Of a stretch of 5,717 bases of DNA, positions 1-5,717 are shown in pieces. Source of the DNA: Paracoccaceae bacterium (GTDB lineage: Bacteria > Pseudomonadota > Alphaproteobacteria > Rhodobacterales > Rhodobacteraceae); NCBI GenBank assembly GCA_007128865.1, contig SKWP01000198.1, positions 1 to 5,717 on the forward strand, written 5' to 3'. Position 1 is the stretch's first letter, and the number at the start of each line of letters is the position of its first letter. The translations under genes and the position numbers were made by a program. The notes under the pieces were generated by a model, which was given only the letters and a program-made list of their open reading frames with translations, was not told the DNA's origin and did not search any database.

Positions 1-516
1 GGCCGCGACCGAGCGAAAGCACACCAGCGTCACCGCAGTGGCTTCGCCATCGGTCCAGAAGGCGACGGCCGCCTGCGCCGCACGGGTGCGCCGTATCTGG
101 CCGGGCCCGAAGCTGTCGGGGTGCAGGTCAACCGGGCAGAGCTTGGCCAGCACCTCGCGCCAGGCCGCACCACGCAGGACAAACACCGCTCGCGCATCGG
201 ACACATCGGCCACGGTCACGAATGCATCGGCCAGTGCCGTGCGCAGGCTTTCCATCGCCGCTGCGCGTTGCTGTTCGGGCAGGATCAGCAGCAGCTCATC
301 CGGCGACATCCAGGCAAGGCCCCGCTCGCCGTTCGTTTCGACCCTGCGTCGTTGCGGCACCGAAAGGCCGAATTCCTGCTGCAACGCCTGCACCAGCGCC
401 GGCAGGCTCAGATCGCCCCGCAGGGTGATCATCGCGCGATCCGCTGTCTCATCGATGCGGACCAGCCCGCGGAATTCGCCGGCACCGGGCGCCGGGTTTG
501 CCGGTGCGTCAGACAT
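1..516 (-). CDS. soxG: Sarcosine oxidase gamma subunit SoxG, 3' end cut by window
   Basis: This is the small gamma subunit of heterotetrameric sarcosine oxidase, a cytoplasmic protein with a GcvT/YgfZ-like fold that packs on the other subunits and has no known catalytic centre of its own. Reading down from the ATG at 516-514 gives 172 uninterrupted codons (MSDAPANPAPGAGEF...) that end exactly at the window edge without a stop. Family hallmarks are ITLRGDLSLPALVQAL (residues 30-45), GERGLAWMSPDELLLILP (63-80), VADVSDARAVFVLRG (102-116), the segment LCPVDLHPDSFGPGQ (126-140), and near the end CFRSVA (166-171). In the family CFRSVA lies close to the C-terminus, so probably only some 10-20 residues are missing. 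The start overlaps the soxA stop by 8 bases (ATGTCTGA), implying translational coupling. A G-rich GGGGGA lies about 8-9 bases upstream as a weak ribosome binding site. The identification is firm. The exact C-terminus cannot be seen. Confidence 0.94.
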   Translation of the reverse strand, partial: MSDAPANPAPGAGEFRGLVRIDETADRAMITLRGDLSLPALVQALQQEFGLSVPQRRRVETNGERGLAWMSPDELLLILPEQQRAAAMESLRTALADAFVTVADVSDARAVFVLRGAAWREVLAKLCPVDLHPDSFGPGQIRRTRAAQAAVAFWTDGEATAVTLVCFRSVAA

Positions 517-3500
517 TCTGCCGTTCCCCCGCCTTGTCATAAAACACCGGATCGACGATGCGGGCGGGCATGGTCTTGCCGCCCCCGGCGTCGAAGTCCA
601 GCACCTCGCCCATGCGCTCCGGCCCGCGGCGCACCAGCCCCAGCGCGATGCCGCGCCCCAGTGTGGGCGACCGGTAGCTCGACGTGACCCGCCCCTGGGT
701 GTTGCGCTGCCCGTTGGCATTGCTGCCCCCGGCCAGCGCCAGCGCACCATGGGGCAGAACCGCGCCATCGGTGGTTTCCAGCCCGACCAGCTTCCAGCGC
801 TCCGGATCGGTCAGCGCCACCCGTTCCATCCCGCGCTTGCCCAGGAAATCGGCCTTCTTGCGCGACACCGCCCAGTCAAGGCCAAGATCGAGCGGCGTCA
901 CCGTTCCGTCGGTTTCGTCGCCGATCATGATGAAGCCCTTTTCGGCGCGCATCACATGCAGCGCCTCGGTTCCATAGGGCATGATCCCGAATTCGGCGCC
1001 GGCCTCTATCAGCCGTTCCCACAGTGCCGCGCCCTGCCCCGCCGGTGCGGCAATCTCGAAGCTCAGCTCGCCGGAAAAACTGATCCGGAAGACACGCACC
1101 GGAATATCGGCCAGCCGGCCCTCGACCCAGCCCATGAACGGCAGCGCCGCATCGGAAAGATCCATTCCGCCAAGCCGTTCCAGCAACTGCCGCGCGCGCG
1201 GGCCGACGACGGCGATCTGGGCGAATTGTTCGGTCAGGTTCACGACATGAACCTTCCAGTCCCACCATTCGCATTGCAGCCAATCCTCCATCCAGCCGTG
1301 GATGTGATCGGCGCCGCCCGAGGTGGTGTGGCAAAGAAAGCTCTGATCGTCGAGCCGGGCAACCACGCCGTCATCCATCAGAAAGCCGTTTTCGTTGCAC
1401 ATCAGCCCGTAACGGCAACGCCCCGGCTTCAGCCCGGCCATGGCATTGGTATAAAGCATGTCGAGGAACCGGCCGGCATCGGGGCCCCGGACAAGCAGCT
1501 TTCCAAGTGTGGAAGCATCCAGCAAACCAACGGCTTGCCGTGTATTCCTGATCTCGCGTGTGACCGCCTGTTCCAGCGTTTCTCCGGGGCGCGGAAAGGC
1601 GTAGGGGCGGCGCCACTGGCCCACCGGTTCCCAATGGGCGCCATGCAGGCTGTGCCAGTCGTGCATCGGTGTCCGGCGCAGGGGCTGGAACAGCGGCCCG
1701 CGCGCCTCGCCCGCCAGCGCGCCCAGCGTGACCGGCGTCCATGGCGGGCGGAAGGTGGTGGTGCCGACCTGCGGAACAGGTTCGTTCAAGGCATCAGAAA
1801 GAACCGACAGACCATTGATATTGCTTAACTTGCCCTGATCCGTAGCCATCCCCAGAGTGGTATAGCGCTTGGTGTGTTCGACGCTGCGATAACCCTCGCG
1901 GGCGGCAAGTTCCACATCCGTGACCTTCACATCGTTCTGAAAGTCGAGCCACATCCTGGCCCGCTGCGCGTAGGCCGCGCCCTCGGGCATGATCCGCACC
2001 GGCAGCGGCGGGTCTTCGGATTCGGCCGCGGCGGTGGGCGCGGGCAGTGCGGCGCTGCCCGAATGGCCGGTTTCCGATGCAGCCCTTGCGCCGGCGGCGG
2101 CGGCATCGTCAAAGGCGTCGGCCGCGTGCAACAGCCCCGCCGCGCTGCCCGCGGGCAGCACGAACACCGCCCCGTCATGGCCGCGCGGGCCGGCGGCCGG
2201 GTCGGGGACGAACATCGCCGCGTCGGCCTTCCAGGCGAGCTTGCCACCACAGTGCGACCACAGATGCACCGCGGGCGTCCAGCCGCCCGACATCCCGACC
2301 GCGTCGCAGGCGATGGCGCCGGTTTCGGCCCCGCCGGCGCCCGAATGGCGGCACAGCCGCAGCCCGGTGACCTGCCGCCGGCCCTCGACCGCGGCAACGG
2401 CGGTGTCGGTCTTCACCGCAATGCCGGCCGCGCGCACCGCCTGCGGCAAGGCGCCGTCGGCCGACGGGCGGGCGTCGAGCACCGCCGCAACGCCGACCCC
2501 TGCCCCGGCCAGGCACAGCGCGCTGCGATAGGCGTCGTCGTTGTTGGTGACGATCACCACCCGCCGCCCCGGCGCCACCGCCCAGTTGGTCACATAATCC
2601 CGCATCGCCGAGGCCAGCATCACCCCGGGCCGGTCGTTGCCGGCAAAGGCAAGCGGCCGTTCGATGGCCCCGGTGGCGGTGACGATGCGCCCTGCCCTTA
2701 TCCGCCACAACCGCTGCCGCGGCAGTTCGCCCCCGGCCGGCAGATGATCGGTCAGCCTTTCGCAGGCCAGCGCATAGCCATGGTCATGCACGCCGGCCAC
2801 CTGGCTGCGCAGGCGCAAGCGGACATTCGGCATGGCGGCCAGTTCGGCAAGGGTCGCAGCGACCCAGTCATCCGCCGGGGCGCCATCGATGCGCACCCCG
2901 TCCACCGGCGCCCGCCCGCCCCAATGGGCGGCCTGTTCCATCACGATCACCCGCGCGCCGGCGCGTGCCGCGGCCTGGGCGGCGCTCAGCCCGGCAATGC
3001 CACCACCCGCCACCAGCACGTCGCAGAAGGCATAGAGGTATTCGTAGCGGTCGGCATCCGCCCCCTGCGGCACCCGGCCCAGCCCCGCCGCGCGGCGGAT
3101 GACGGGTTCGTAGACGTGTTTCCAGAACGCCCGCGGGTAGATGAACATCTTGTAGTAGAAGCCCGCCGGCAGGAACCGCGACAGCCAGTCGTTGACCGCG
3201 CCGACGTCGCGCTCGAGGCTGGGCCAGCGGTTCTGGCTGGTGGCGACGAGGCCCTCGAACAGCTCGGTGGTGGTGGCGCGGCGGTTGGGTTCGAACCGCG
3301 GCCCGATGCCGAGCCCGAACAGCGCGTTGGGTTCCTCCGGCCCGGCGGCGACCGGCCCGCGCGGGCGGTGGTACTTGAACGACCGCCCCATCAGCATCCG
3401 CCCCGACGCCAGCAGCGCCGAGGCCAGCGTGTCGCCGGCAAACCCCAGCATCGGCCGTCCGTCGACCCGGAAGCCGCAGGTCTGGCTGCGGTCGATCAGG

Positions 3501-3532
3501 CGACCGCCCTCGGGCAGGCGATGACTGGTCAT
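509..3532 (-). CDS. soxA: Sarcosine oxidase alpha subunit SoxA
   Basis: This is the large (1007 aa) alpha subunit, normal for the family at about 960-1010 aa. It binds NAD+ and tetrahydrofolate and turns the methyl group removed from sarcosine into 5,10-methylene-THF. Domains in order: an N-terminal Fer2_4-like domain (about 11-100) without iron-sulfur cysteine ligands, as is usual for this enzyme; a dinucleotide-binding domain with GGGIAG at 176-181 and acidic E199; a second nucleotide-fold segment (RRVVIVTNNDD, 323-333) and GMSGGWTPAVHLWSH (413-427); an Ala/Pro-rich linker (about 474-511); the signature HTKRYTTLGMATDQGK (553-568); and a GcvT-type aminomethyltransferase/folate domain (about 625-900, with FSGELSFEI at 819-827) followed by its C-terminal barrel (about 905-1000). 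The ATG at 3532-3530 overlaps the soxD stop as ATGA and has AAAGGAG five bases upstream. An open extension to 3691 only reads across soxD in another frame. GC content steps sharply near residue 517 (see findings). Confidence 0.97.
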   Translation of the reverse strand: MTSHRLPEGGRLIDRSQTCGFRVDGRPMLGFAGDTLASALLASGRMLMGRSFKYHRPRGPVAAGPEEPNALFGLGIGPRFEPNRRATTTELFEGLVATSQNRWPSLERDVGAVNDWLSRFLPAGFYYKMFIYPRAFWKHVYEPVIRRAAGLGRVPQGADADRYEYLYAFCDVLVAGGGIAGLSAAQAAARAGARVIVMEQAAHWGGRAPVDGVRIDGAPADDWVAATLAELAAMPNVRLRLRSQVAGVHDHGYALACERLTDHLPAGGELPRQRLWRIRAGRIVTATGAIERPLAFAGNDRPGVMLASAMRDYVTNWAVAPGRRVVIVTNNDDAYRSALCLAGAGVGVAAVLDARPSADGALPQAVRAAGIAVKTDTAVAAVEGRRQVTGLRLCRHSGAGGAETGAIACDAVGMSGGWTPAVHLWSHCGGKLAWKADAAMFVPDPAAGPRGHDGAVFVLPAGSAAGLLHAADAFDDAAAAGARAASETGHSGSAALPAPTAAAESEDPPLPVRIMPEGAAYAQRARMWLDFQNDVKVTDVELAAREGYRSVEHTKRYTTLGMATDQGKLSNINGLSVLSDALNEPVPQVGTTTFRPPWTPVTLGALAGEARGPLFQPLRRTPMHDWHSLHGAHWEPVGQWRRPYAFPRPGETLEQAVTREIRNTRQAVGLLDASTLGKLLVRGPDAGRFLDMLYTNAMAGLKPGRCRYGLMCNENGFLMDDGVVARLDDQSFLCHTTSGGADHIHGWMEDWLQCEWWDWKVHVVNLTEQFAQIAVVGPRARQLLERLGGMDLSDAALPFMGWVEGRLADIPVRVFRISFSGELSFEIAAPAGQGAALWERLIEAGAEFGIMPYGTEALHVMRAEKGFIMIGDETDGTVTPLDLGLDWAVSRKKADFLGKRGMERVALTDPERWKLVGLETTDGAVLPHGALALAGGSNANGQRNTQGRVTSSYRSPTLGRGIALGLVRRGPERMGEVLDFDAGGGKTMPARIVDPVFYDKAGERQNV

Positions 3533-3882
3533 GCGGGCTCCTTTCCGGACGCGGCATCGCCGCCGGCGGGCTGCCAGTCCGGCCGGCGGGCACGGATGGC
3601 GGCAACCGCCTCGGGCGGCGGCTCCAGGCATTGCGCGGGATAGGTCGCGAAAACCTCCAGCGTCACGGTGCAGCGCGCGGCGATGAACCACTTGCCGCAG
3701 CCATAGGCATGGCGCCAGCGTTCGAAATGCACCCCGCGCGGGTTGTCGCGCAGGAACATGTAGGCCTCGAAGGCGTCATCCGACGACCCCGGCCCGTGGC
3801 GTTGCAGATGCGCCTGCCCGCCGGGGGCGAATTCGGTTTCCTCGGCGGCGACGCCGCAATGGGGGCAGGTCAGGATCAGCAT
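3529..3882 (-). CDS. soxD: Sarcosine oxidase delta subunit SoxD
   Basis: This is the small zinc-binding delta subunit of heterotetrameric sarcosine oxidase (117 aa, somewhat longer than the roughly 90-100 aa of well-studied homologues). The expected zinc ligands are all visible: CPHC gives C6 and C9, and HAYGC gives H58 and C62, matching the C-x2-C / H-x3-C arrangement known from the Stenotrophomonas enzyme structure. The core signature YMFLRDNPRGVHFERWRH (41-58) and the segment ending TLEVFATYPA (74-83) are typical. The extra length is a C-terminal tail, about 88-117 (AIRARRPDWQPAGG...), without recognisable motifs. The start at ATG 3882-3880 is preferred because a strong AAGGAGGG lies five bases upstream and the protein then begins MLILTCPHC like its relatives. 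The TTG-initiated extension to 3972 would translate an intergenic hairpin repeat and is rejected. The stop overlaps the soxA start (ATGA), while 118 bases separate it from soxB. Confidence 0.95.
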   Translation of the reverse strand: MLILTCPHCGVAAEETEFAPGGQAHLQRHGPGSSDDAFEAYMFLRDNPRGVHFERWRHAYGCGKWFIAARCTVTLEVFATYPAQCLEPPPEAVAAIRARRPDWQPAGGDAASGKEPA

Positions 3883-3887
3883 GGATG

Positions 3888-3895
3888 CCCTCCTT
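3888..3895 (-). promoter_or_regulatory. Strong ribosome binding site of soxD
   Basis: On the minus strand the sequence reads AAGGAGGG followed by five bases (CATCC) and the ATG of soxD. This near-perfect Shine-Dalgarno match decides the start at 3882 over the TTG at 3972. It is the strongest such site in the window, which fits a gene that must start translation independently after the 118-base gap behind soxB. Confidence 0.8.
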
Positions 3896-3918
3896 GCGCT
3901 GTGTGCGGGCCGGCAGAA

Positions 3919-3981
3919 GGGGGGCGCTGCCCCCCGTCGCCTGCGGCGACTCCCCCCGGGATATTTGACCAAGGATGAAAT
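3919..3981. repeat. Intergenic double-hairpin palindromic repeat (REP-like)
   Basis: On the plus strand two perfect hairpins stand back to back: GGGGGGC-GCT-GCCCCCC (3919-3935) and GTCGCC-TGC-GGCGAC (3936-3950). They are followed by T, a second C6 run (3952-3957) that could pair alternatively with the G6 run at 3919-3924, and an AT-rich tail GGGATATTTGACCAAGGATG (3958-3977) continuing AAAT to 3981. From memory, this layout (G/C-run hairpin, second short hairpin, CCCC-GG-ATATTT, then a GATGAAA-like end) resembles a widespread extragenic palindromic element of Rhodobacterales genomes. No copy search was run. It fills most of the soxB-soxD gap. In the sox mRNA it would fold as adjacent stable stem-loops just before the soxD ribosome binding site. 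No U-run follows on the sox strand (only TTCT), so it is not a typical intrinsic terminator, but it could affect mRNA stability or partial termination. Confidence 0.7.
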
Positions 3982-4000
3982 GCGGGCGCGGCCGGGACCA

Positions 4001-5245
4001 TCAATGCGCCACCCCCGCCGCCACCGACTCGTCGATGAAGCGGCCTTCGCGGAAGCGGTTCAGCGAGAAGCCCTCGGCCAGCGGCGAGGAGCCGCGCGCC
4101 ATCAGCTCGGCCATCGCCCAGCCCGAGCCGGGGATGGCCTTGAACCCGCCGGTGCCCCAGCCGCAGTTGACAAAGCAGCCCTCGAGCGGGGTTTTCGAGA
4201 GGATCGGCGAGCGGTCGCCGGTCATGTCGACGATGCCGCCCCACTGGCGCAGCATCCGCAGCCGCGACAGCATCGGGAAGGTCTCGATCAGGGCGCGGAC
4301 GGTTTCCTCGATATGGTGGAAGCTGCCGCGCTGGGTGTAGTTGTTGTAGCCGTCGGCGCCGCCGCCGATCACCATTTCGCCCTTGTCGGACTGGCTGATG
4401 TAGCCATGCACGGTGTTGGCCATGATCACCACGTCGAGGCAGGGCTTGACCGGTTCGGACACCAGCGCCTGCAGCGCCACCGATTCGACCGGCAGCCGGA
4501 AGCCGGCCATCCCGGCCAGCACCCCGGAATGCCCGGCAACCACCAGGCCCAGCCGGCGGCAGGCGATCTCGCCGCGTTCGGTGGCGATGCCGGTGACCCG
4601 GCCGGCTTCGCTGCGTATGCCGGTGACGGCGCAATTCTGGATCACATGCATGCCCATGTCCGAACAGGCGCGCGCATAGCCCCAGGCCACCGCGTCGTGG
4701 CGGGCGGTGCCGCCGCGGGGCTGCCACAGCGCGCCCAGCACCGGATAGCGCGGGCCGTCGATGTTGATGATCGGCGCCAGCCGCCTGACCTCGGCGGCGT
4801 CGATGAAGCGGGTCTCGACCCCCTGCAGCGCATTGGCCCGCTCGGTGCGCAGGTAGCCGCGGCGCTCGTGTTCGGTCTGGGCCAGCATCATCACCCCGCG
4901 GGGCGAGAACATCAGGTTGAAGTTCAGCTCCTGGCTGAGTGTTTCATAGAGCGCGCGGGATTTTTCGTAGATCGCCGCCGAGGCATCCTGCAGATAGTTG
5001 GAGCGGATGATGGTGGTGTTGCGCCCGGTGTTGCCGCCGCCGAGCCAGCCCTTGTCGATCACCGCGACATCGGTGATGCCGTGATTACGGCCCAGGTAAT
5101 AAGCCGTTGCCAGCCCGTGGCCGCCGGCGCCGACGATGACGGTGTCGTAGCTGGCGCGCGGTGCCGGGCTTTCCCAGTGCTTCGGCCAGCCGCGATTCTG
5201 GCGCAGTGCCTCGCGCACCACCGCAAAGACCGAATGCCGCTTCAT
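4001..5245 (-). CDS. soxB: Sarcosine oxidase beta subunit SoxB
   Basis: This is the catalytic flavoprotein subunit (414 aa, family about 405-417) of heterotetrameric sarcosine oxidase. Sarcosine is oxidised here on noncovalent FAD, and electrons pass to covalently held FMN and then to O2, giving H2O2. The DAO-type FAD fold is clear: VIVGAGGHG (36-44) carries GxGxxG at 39-44, with D64 ending the second strand. GGGNTGRNTTIIRSNY (69-84) is the family's flavin-proximal segment. GTARHDAVAWGYAR (179-192) contains H183, which I infer to be the histidyl-FMN attachment site because its offset fits H173 reported for the Corynebacterium enzyme. CGWGTGGFKAIPGSG (361-375) forms the C-terminal flavin-binding motif, including invariant-looking K369. 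The start ATG at 5245-5243 gives the family-typical MKRHSVFAVVREALRQ and has AAGGGGG four bases upstream. The longer frame from 5353 adds 36 low-complexity residues from intergenic DNA and is rejected. It is the first gene of the operon within the window. Confidence 0.97.
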   Translation of the reverse strand: MKRHSVFAVVREALRQNRGWPKHWESPAPRASYDTVIVGAGGHGLATAYYLGRNHGITDVAVIDKGWLGGGNTGRNTTIIRSNYLQDASAAIYEKSRALYETLSQELNFNLMFSPRGVMMLAQTEHERRGYLRTERANALQGVETRFIDAAEVRRLAPIINIDGPRYPVLGALWQPRGGTARHDAVAWGYARACSDMGMHVIQNCAVTGIRSEAGRVTGIATERGEIACRRLGLVVAGHSGVLAGMAGFRLPVESVALQALVSEPVKPCLDVVIMANTVHGYISQSDKGEMVIGGGADGYNNYTQRGSFHHIEETVRALIETFPMLSRLRMLRQWGGIVDMTGDRSPILSKTPLEGCFVNCGWGTGGFKAIPGSGWAMAELMARGSSPLAEGFSLNRFREGRFIDESVAAGVAH

Positions 5246-5287
5246 CGCGCCCCCTTCCCGGTGGGGCATCTTCCCGCCCCGGCCCCC

Positions 5288-5316
5288 TGATAACGGCTGC
5301 TGCCACCCGGTCACAA
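5288..5316 (-). promoter_or_regulatory. Possible soxB promoter (weak candidate)
   Basis: On the minus strand TTGTGA (5316-5311) and TTATCA (5293-5288) are separated by 17 bases, placing a start point near 5281 and a leader of about 36 bases before soxB. The -35-like box matches the sigma-70 consensus at 4 of 6 positions. The -10-like box is poor. It is the least GC-rich pair at suitable spacing in this region, and that is the only reason to list it. Confidence 0.2.
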
Positions 5317-5362
5317 CCCCAGGCGGCACTCCGCCGCGGGAAAGCGACATCATCCCTGCGGC

Positions 5363-5396
5363 TGGGGCGCTGGCCGCGATGTGAAGTCGCGCCCCA
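5363..5396. promoter_or_regulatory. Inverted repeat in the soxB/ccmI divergent region
   Basis: TGGGGCGC (5363-5370) and GCGCCCCA (5389-5396) form a perfect 8-base inverted repeat around an 18-base spacer. Inside it a second, overlapping pair CGCGA (5375-5379) and TCGCG (5387-5391) is also complementary. The site lies between the two divergent genes, 64 bases before ccmI and about 118 before soxB, where an operator would be expected. In DNA this GC-rich, such symmetry can easily arise by chance, so an operator role is only a possibility. Confidence 0.2.
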
Positions 5397-5459
5397 TTGT
5401 TCGGGCTTCTCCCCGCCGCGGTCAGCGGTTACAGGATGGCCGGACTGACGGGAGACGAC

Positions 5460-5717
5460 ATGACCTTCTGGATCGCTGCATATGGGCTCGCGCTGGCGGT
5501 AACGGTCATCCTGGTGCTGGGGATGCTGCGCGGCCGCACCCCGGCAGGCGAGGCCGACGCCGAACACGACCTCGGGATCTACCGCGACCAGATGCGCGAG
5601 ATCGACCGCGACCTGTCCCGCGGGGTGCTGGAGGCCAATGATGCCGAACGGCTGCGCACCGAGGTGGCACGCCGGATACTGGACGCCGACCGCAGCCGGG
5701 TGCGCCGGGCGCCGGCC
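5460..5717 (+). CDS. ccmI: Cytochrome c maturation protein CcmI, N-terminal part only
   Basis: The first 86 codons of a plus-strand gene that runs off the window. The N-terminus MTFWIAAYGLALAVTVILVLGM contains one hydrophobic membrane span (about 3-22) followed by basic RGR. Then comes HDLGIYRDQMREIDRDLSRGVL (36-57), with a charged, heptad-like helix continuing AERLRTEVARRIL (62-74). A single N-terminal span followed by the YRDQ-x2-EIDRDL-x2-GVL segment is the signature of CcmI, a component of the haem-ligation (CcmFHI) system that presents apocytochrome c. In Rhodobacter capsulatus CcmI this part is the first membrane helix and the cytoplasmic leucine-zipper loop. The second span and periplasmic TPR domain would lie beyond the edge. 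The ATG at 5460 has GGGAG five bases upstream. An in-frame ATG at 5436 would add eight residues (MAGLTGDD) but has poor spacing to any Shine-Dalgarno. It is divergent from soxB, with no evident functional tie. Confidence 0.87.
   Translation, partial: MTFWIAAYGLALAVTVILVLGMLRGRTPAGEADAEHDLGIYRDQMREIDRDLSRGVLEANDAERLRTEVARRILDADRSRVRRAPA

Noticed and set aside
11..172. Iron-sulfur or other redox partner encoded with the operon
   Set aside because: The SoxA N-terminal domain has a ferredoxin-like fold by family, but only C19 is visible in its motif region and the cysteine ligands are absent, as is normal for this enzyme. No separate redox protein gene is present.
3533..3691. N-terminal extension of SoxA to 3691
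   Set aside because: It overlaps most of the soxD C-terminal half in another frame, has no family similarity, and the ATG at 3532 has a good AAAGGAG site and the standard ATGA junction.
3919..3950. Intrinsic terminator after soxB
   Set aside because: The stem-loops are strong, but in the sox direction the following bases are TTCTGCC, not a U-run, and soxD follows in the same direction with its own ribosome binding site. It is listed as a repeat with a possible partial effect instead.
38..5290. Very long plus-strand open frames (38-1828, 1874-3643, 3881-5290), all in the same frame
   Set aside because: They lie antisense to soxG/soxA/soxB, and the frame is codon-aligned with soxA and soxB. 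In that register stops arise only from TTA, CTA and TCA sense codons, which are rare in this GC-rich DNA, so long openness is expected. Their translations show no recognisable domains, while the minus-strand proteins are clear family members. The first one ends at the rare TTA codon of SoxA L569.
5246..5353. N-terminal extension of SoxB to 5353 and a separate minus-strand frame 5085-5567
   Set aside because: The extra residues are low-complexity intergenic translation. The family starts at MKRHSVFAVV, which has a Shine-Dalgarno-like AAGGGGG. The 5085-5567 frame overlaps soxB and the start of ccmI and resembles nothing.
1..5717. CRISPR array, tRNA, rRNA, insertion sequence or attachment site
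   Set aside because: No regularly spaced direct repeats, cloverleaf-like stretches, rRNA-like segments, transposase fragments or terminal inverted repeats were seen. Coding sequence fills the window except for the 118- and 214-base gaps.

Overview
The window carries most of a heterotetrameric (TSOX-type) sarcosine oxidase operon on the minus strand, in the order soxB, soxD, soxA, soxG. The first gene of a divergent plus-strand transcript, which looks like ccmI, sits at the right edge. The DNA is very GC-rich (most 60-base rows are 60-80% GC). The gene order, the protein sequences and a hairpin repeat of a type I associate with Rhodobacterales suggest an alphaproteobacterium of the Rhodobacteraceae (Rhodobacter/Paracoccus-like). 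That placement is inference, with no rRNA or marker gene to confirm it.

Layout from right to left, which is the direction of sox transcription: ccmI starts at 5460 on the plus strand and runs off the window. A 214-base divergent intergenic region (5246-5459) separates it from soxB (5245-4001). A 118-base gap (3883-4000) follows, holding a compact double-hairpin repeat. Then come soxD (3882-3529), soxA (3532-509, sharing an ATGA overlap with soxD) and soxG (516 to the left edge, overlapping soxA by 8 bases). SoxG is cut off by the window shortly before its expected C-terminus. It is a real gene with no stop codon inside the window.

Together the four subunits form the complex that oxidatively demethylates sarcosine (N-methylglycine). 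SoxB holds the FAD and covalent FMN where sarcosine is oxidised. SoxA holds NAD+ and the folate-binding GcvT-like domain that traps the methyl carbon as 5,10-methylene-tetrahydrofolate. SoxD is the small zinc-binding subunit and SoxG is a small GcvT/YgfZ-fold subunit. The products are glycine, 5,10-methylene-THF and hydrogen peroxide, which links choline/glycine betaine/creatine breakdown to one-carbon metabolism. CcmI belongs to cytochrome c maturation and has no evident functional link to the operon.

I see no undescribed system here. The points worth a second look are the hairpin repeat that separates soxB from soxD, a sharp GC step inside soxA at a domain junction, and symmetric sequence in the soxB/ccmI divergent region.
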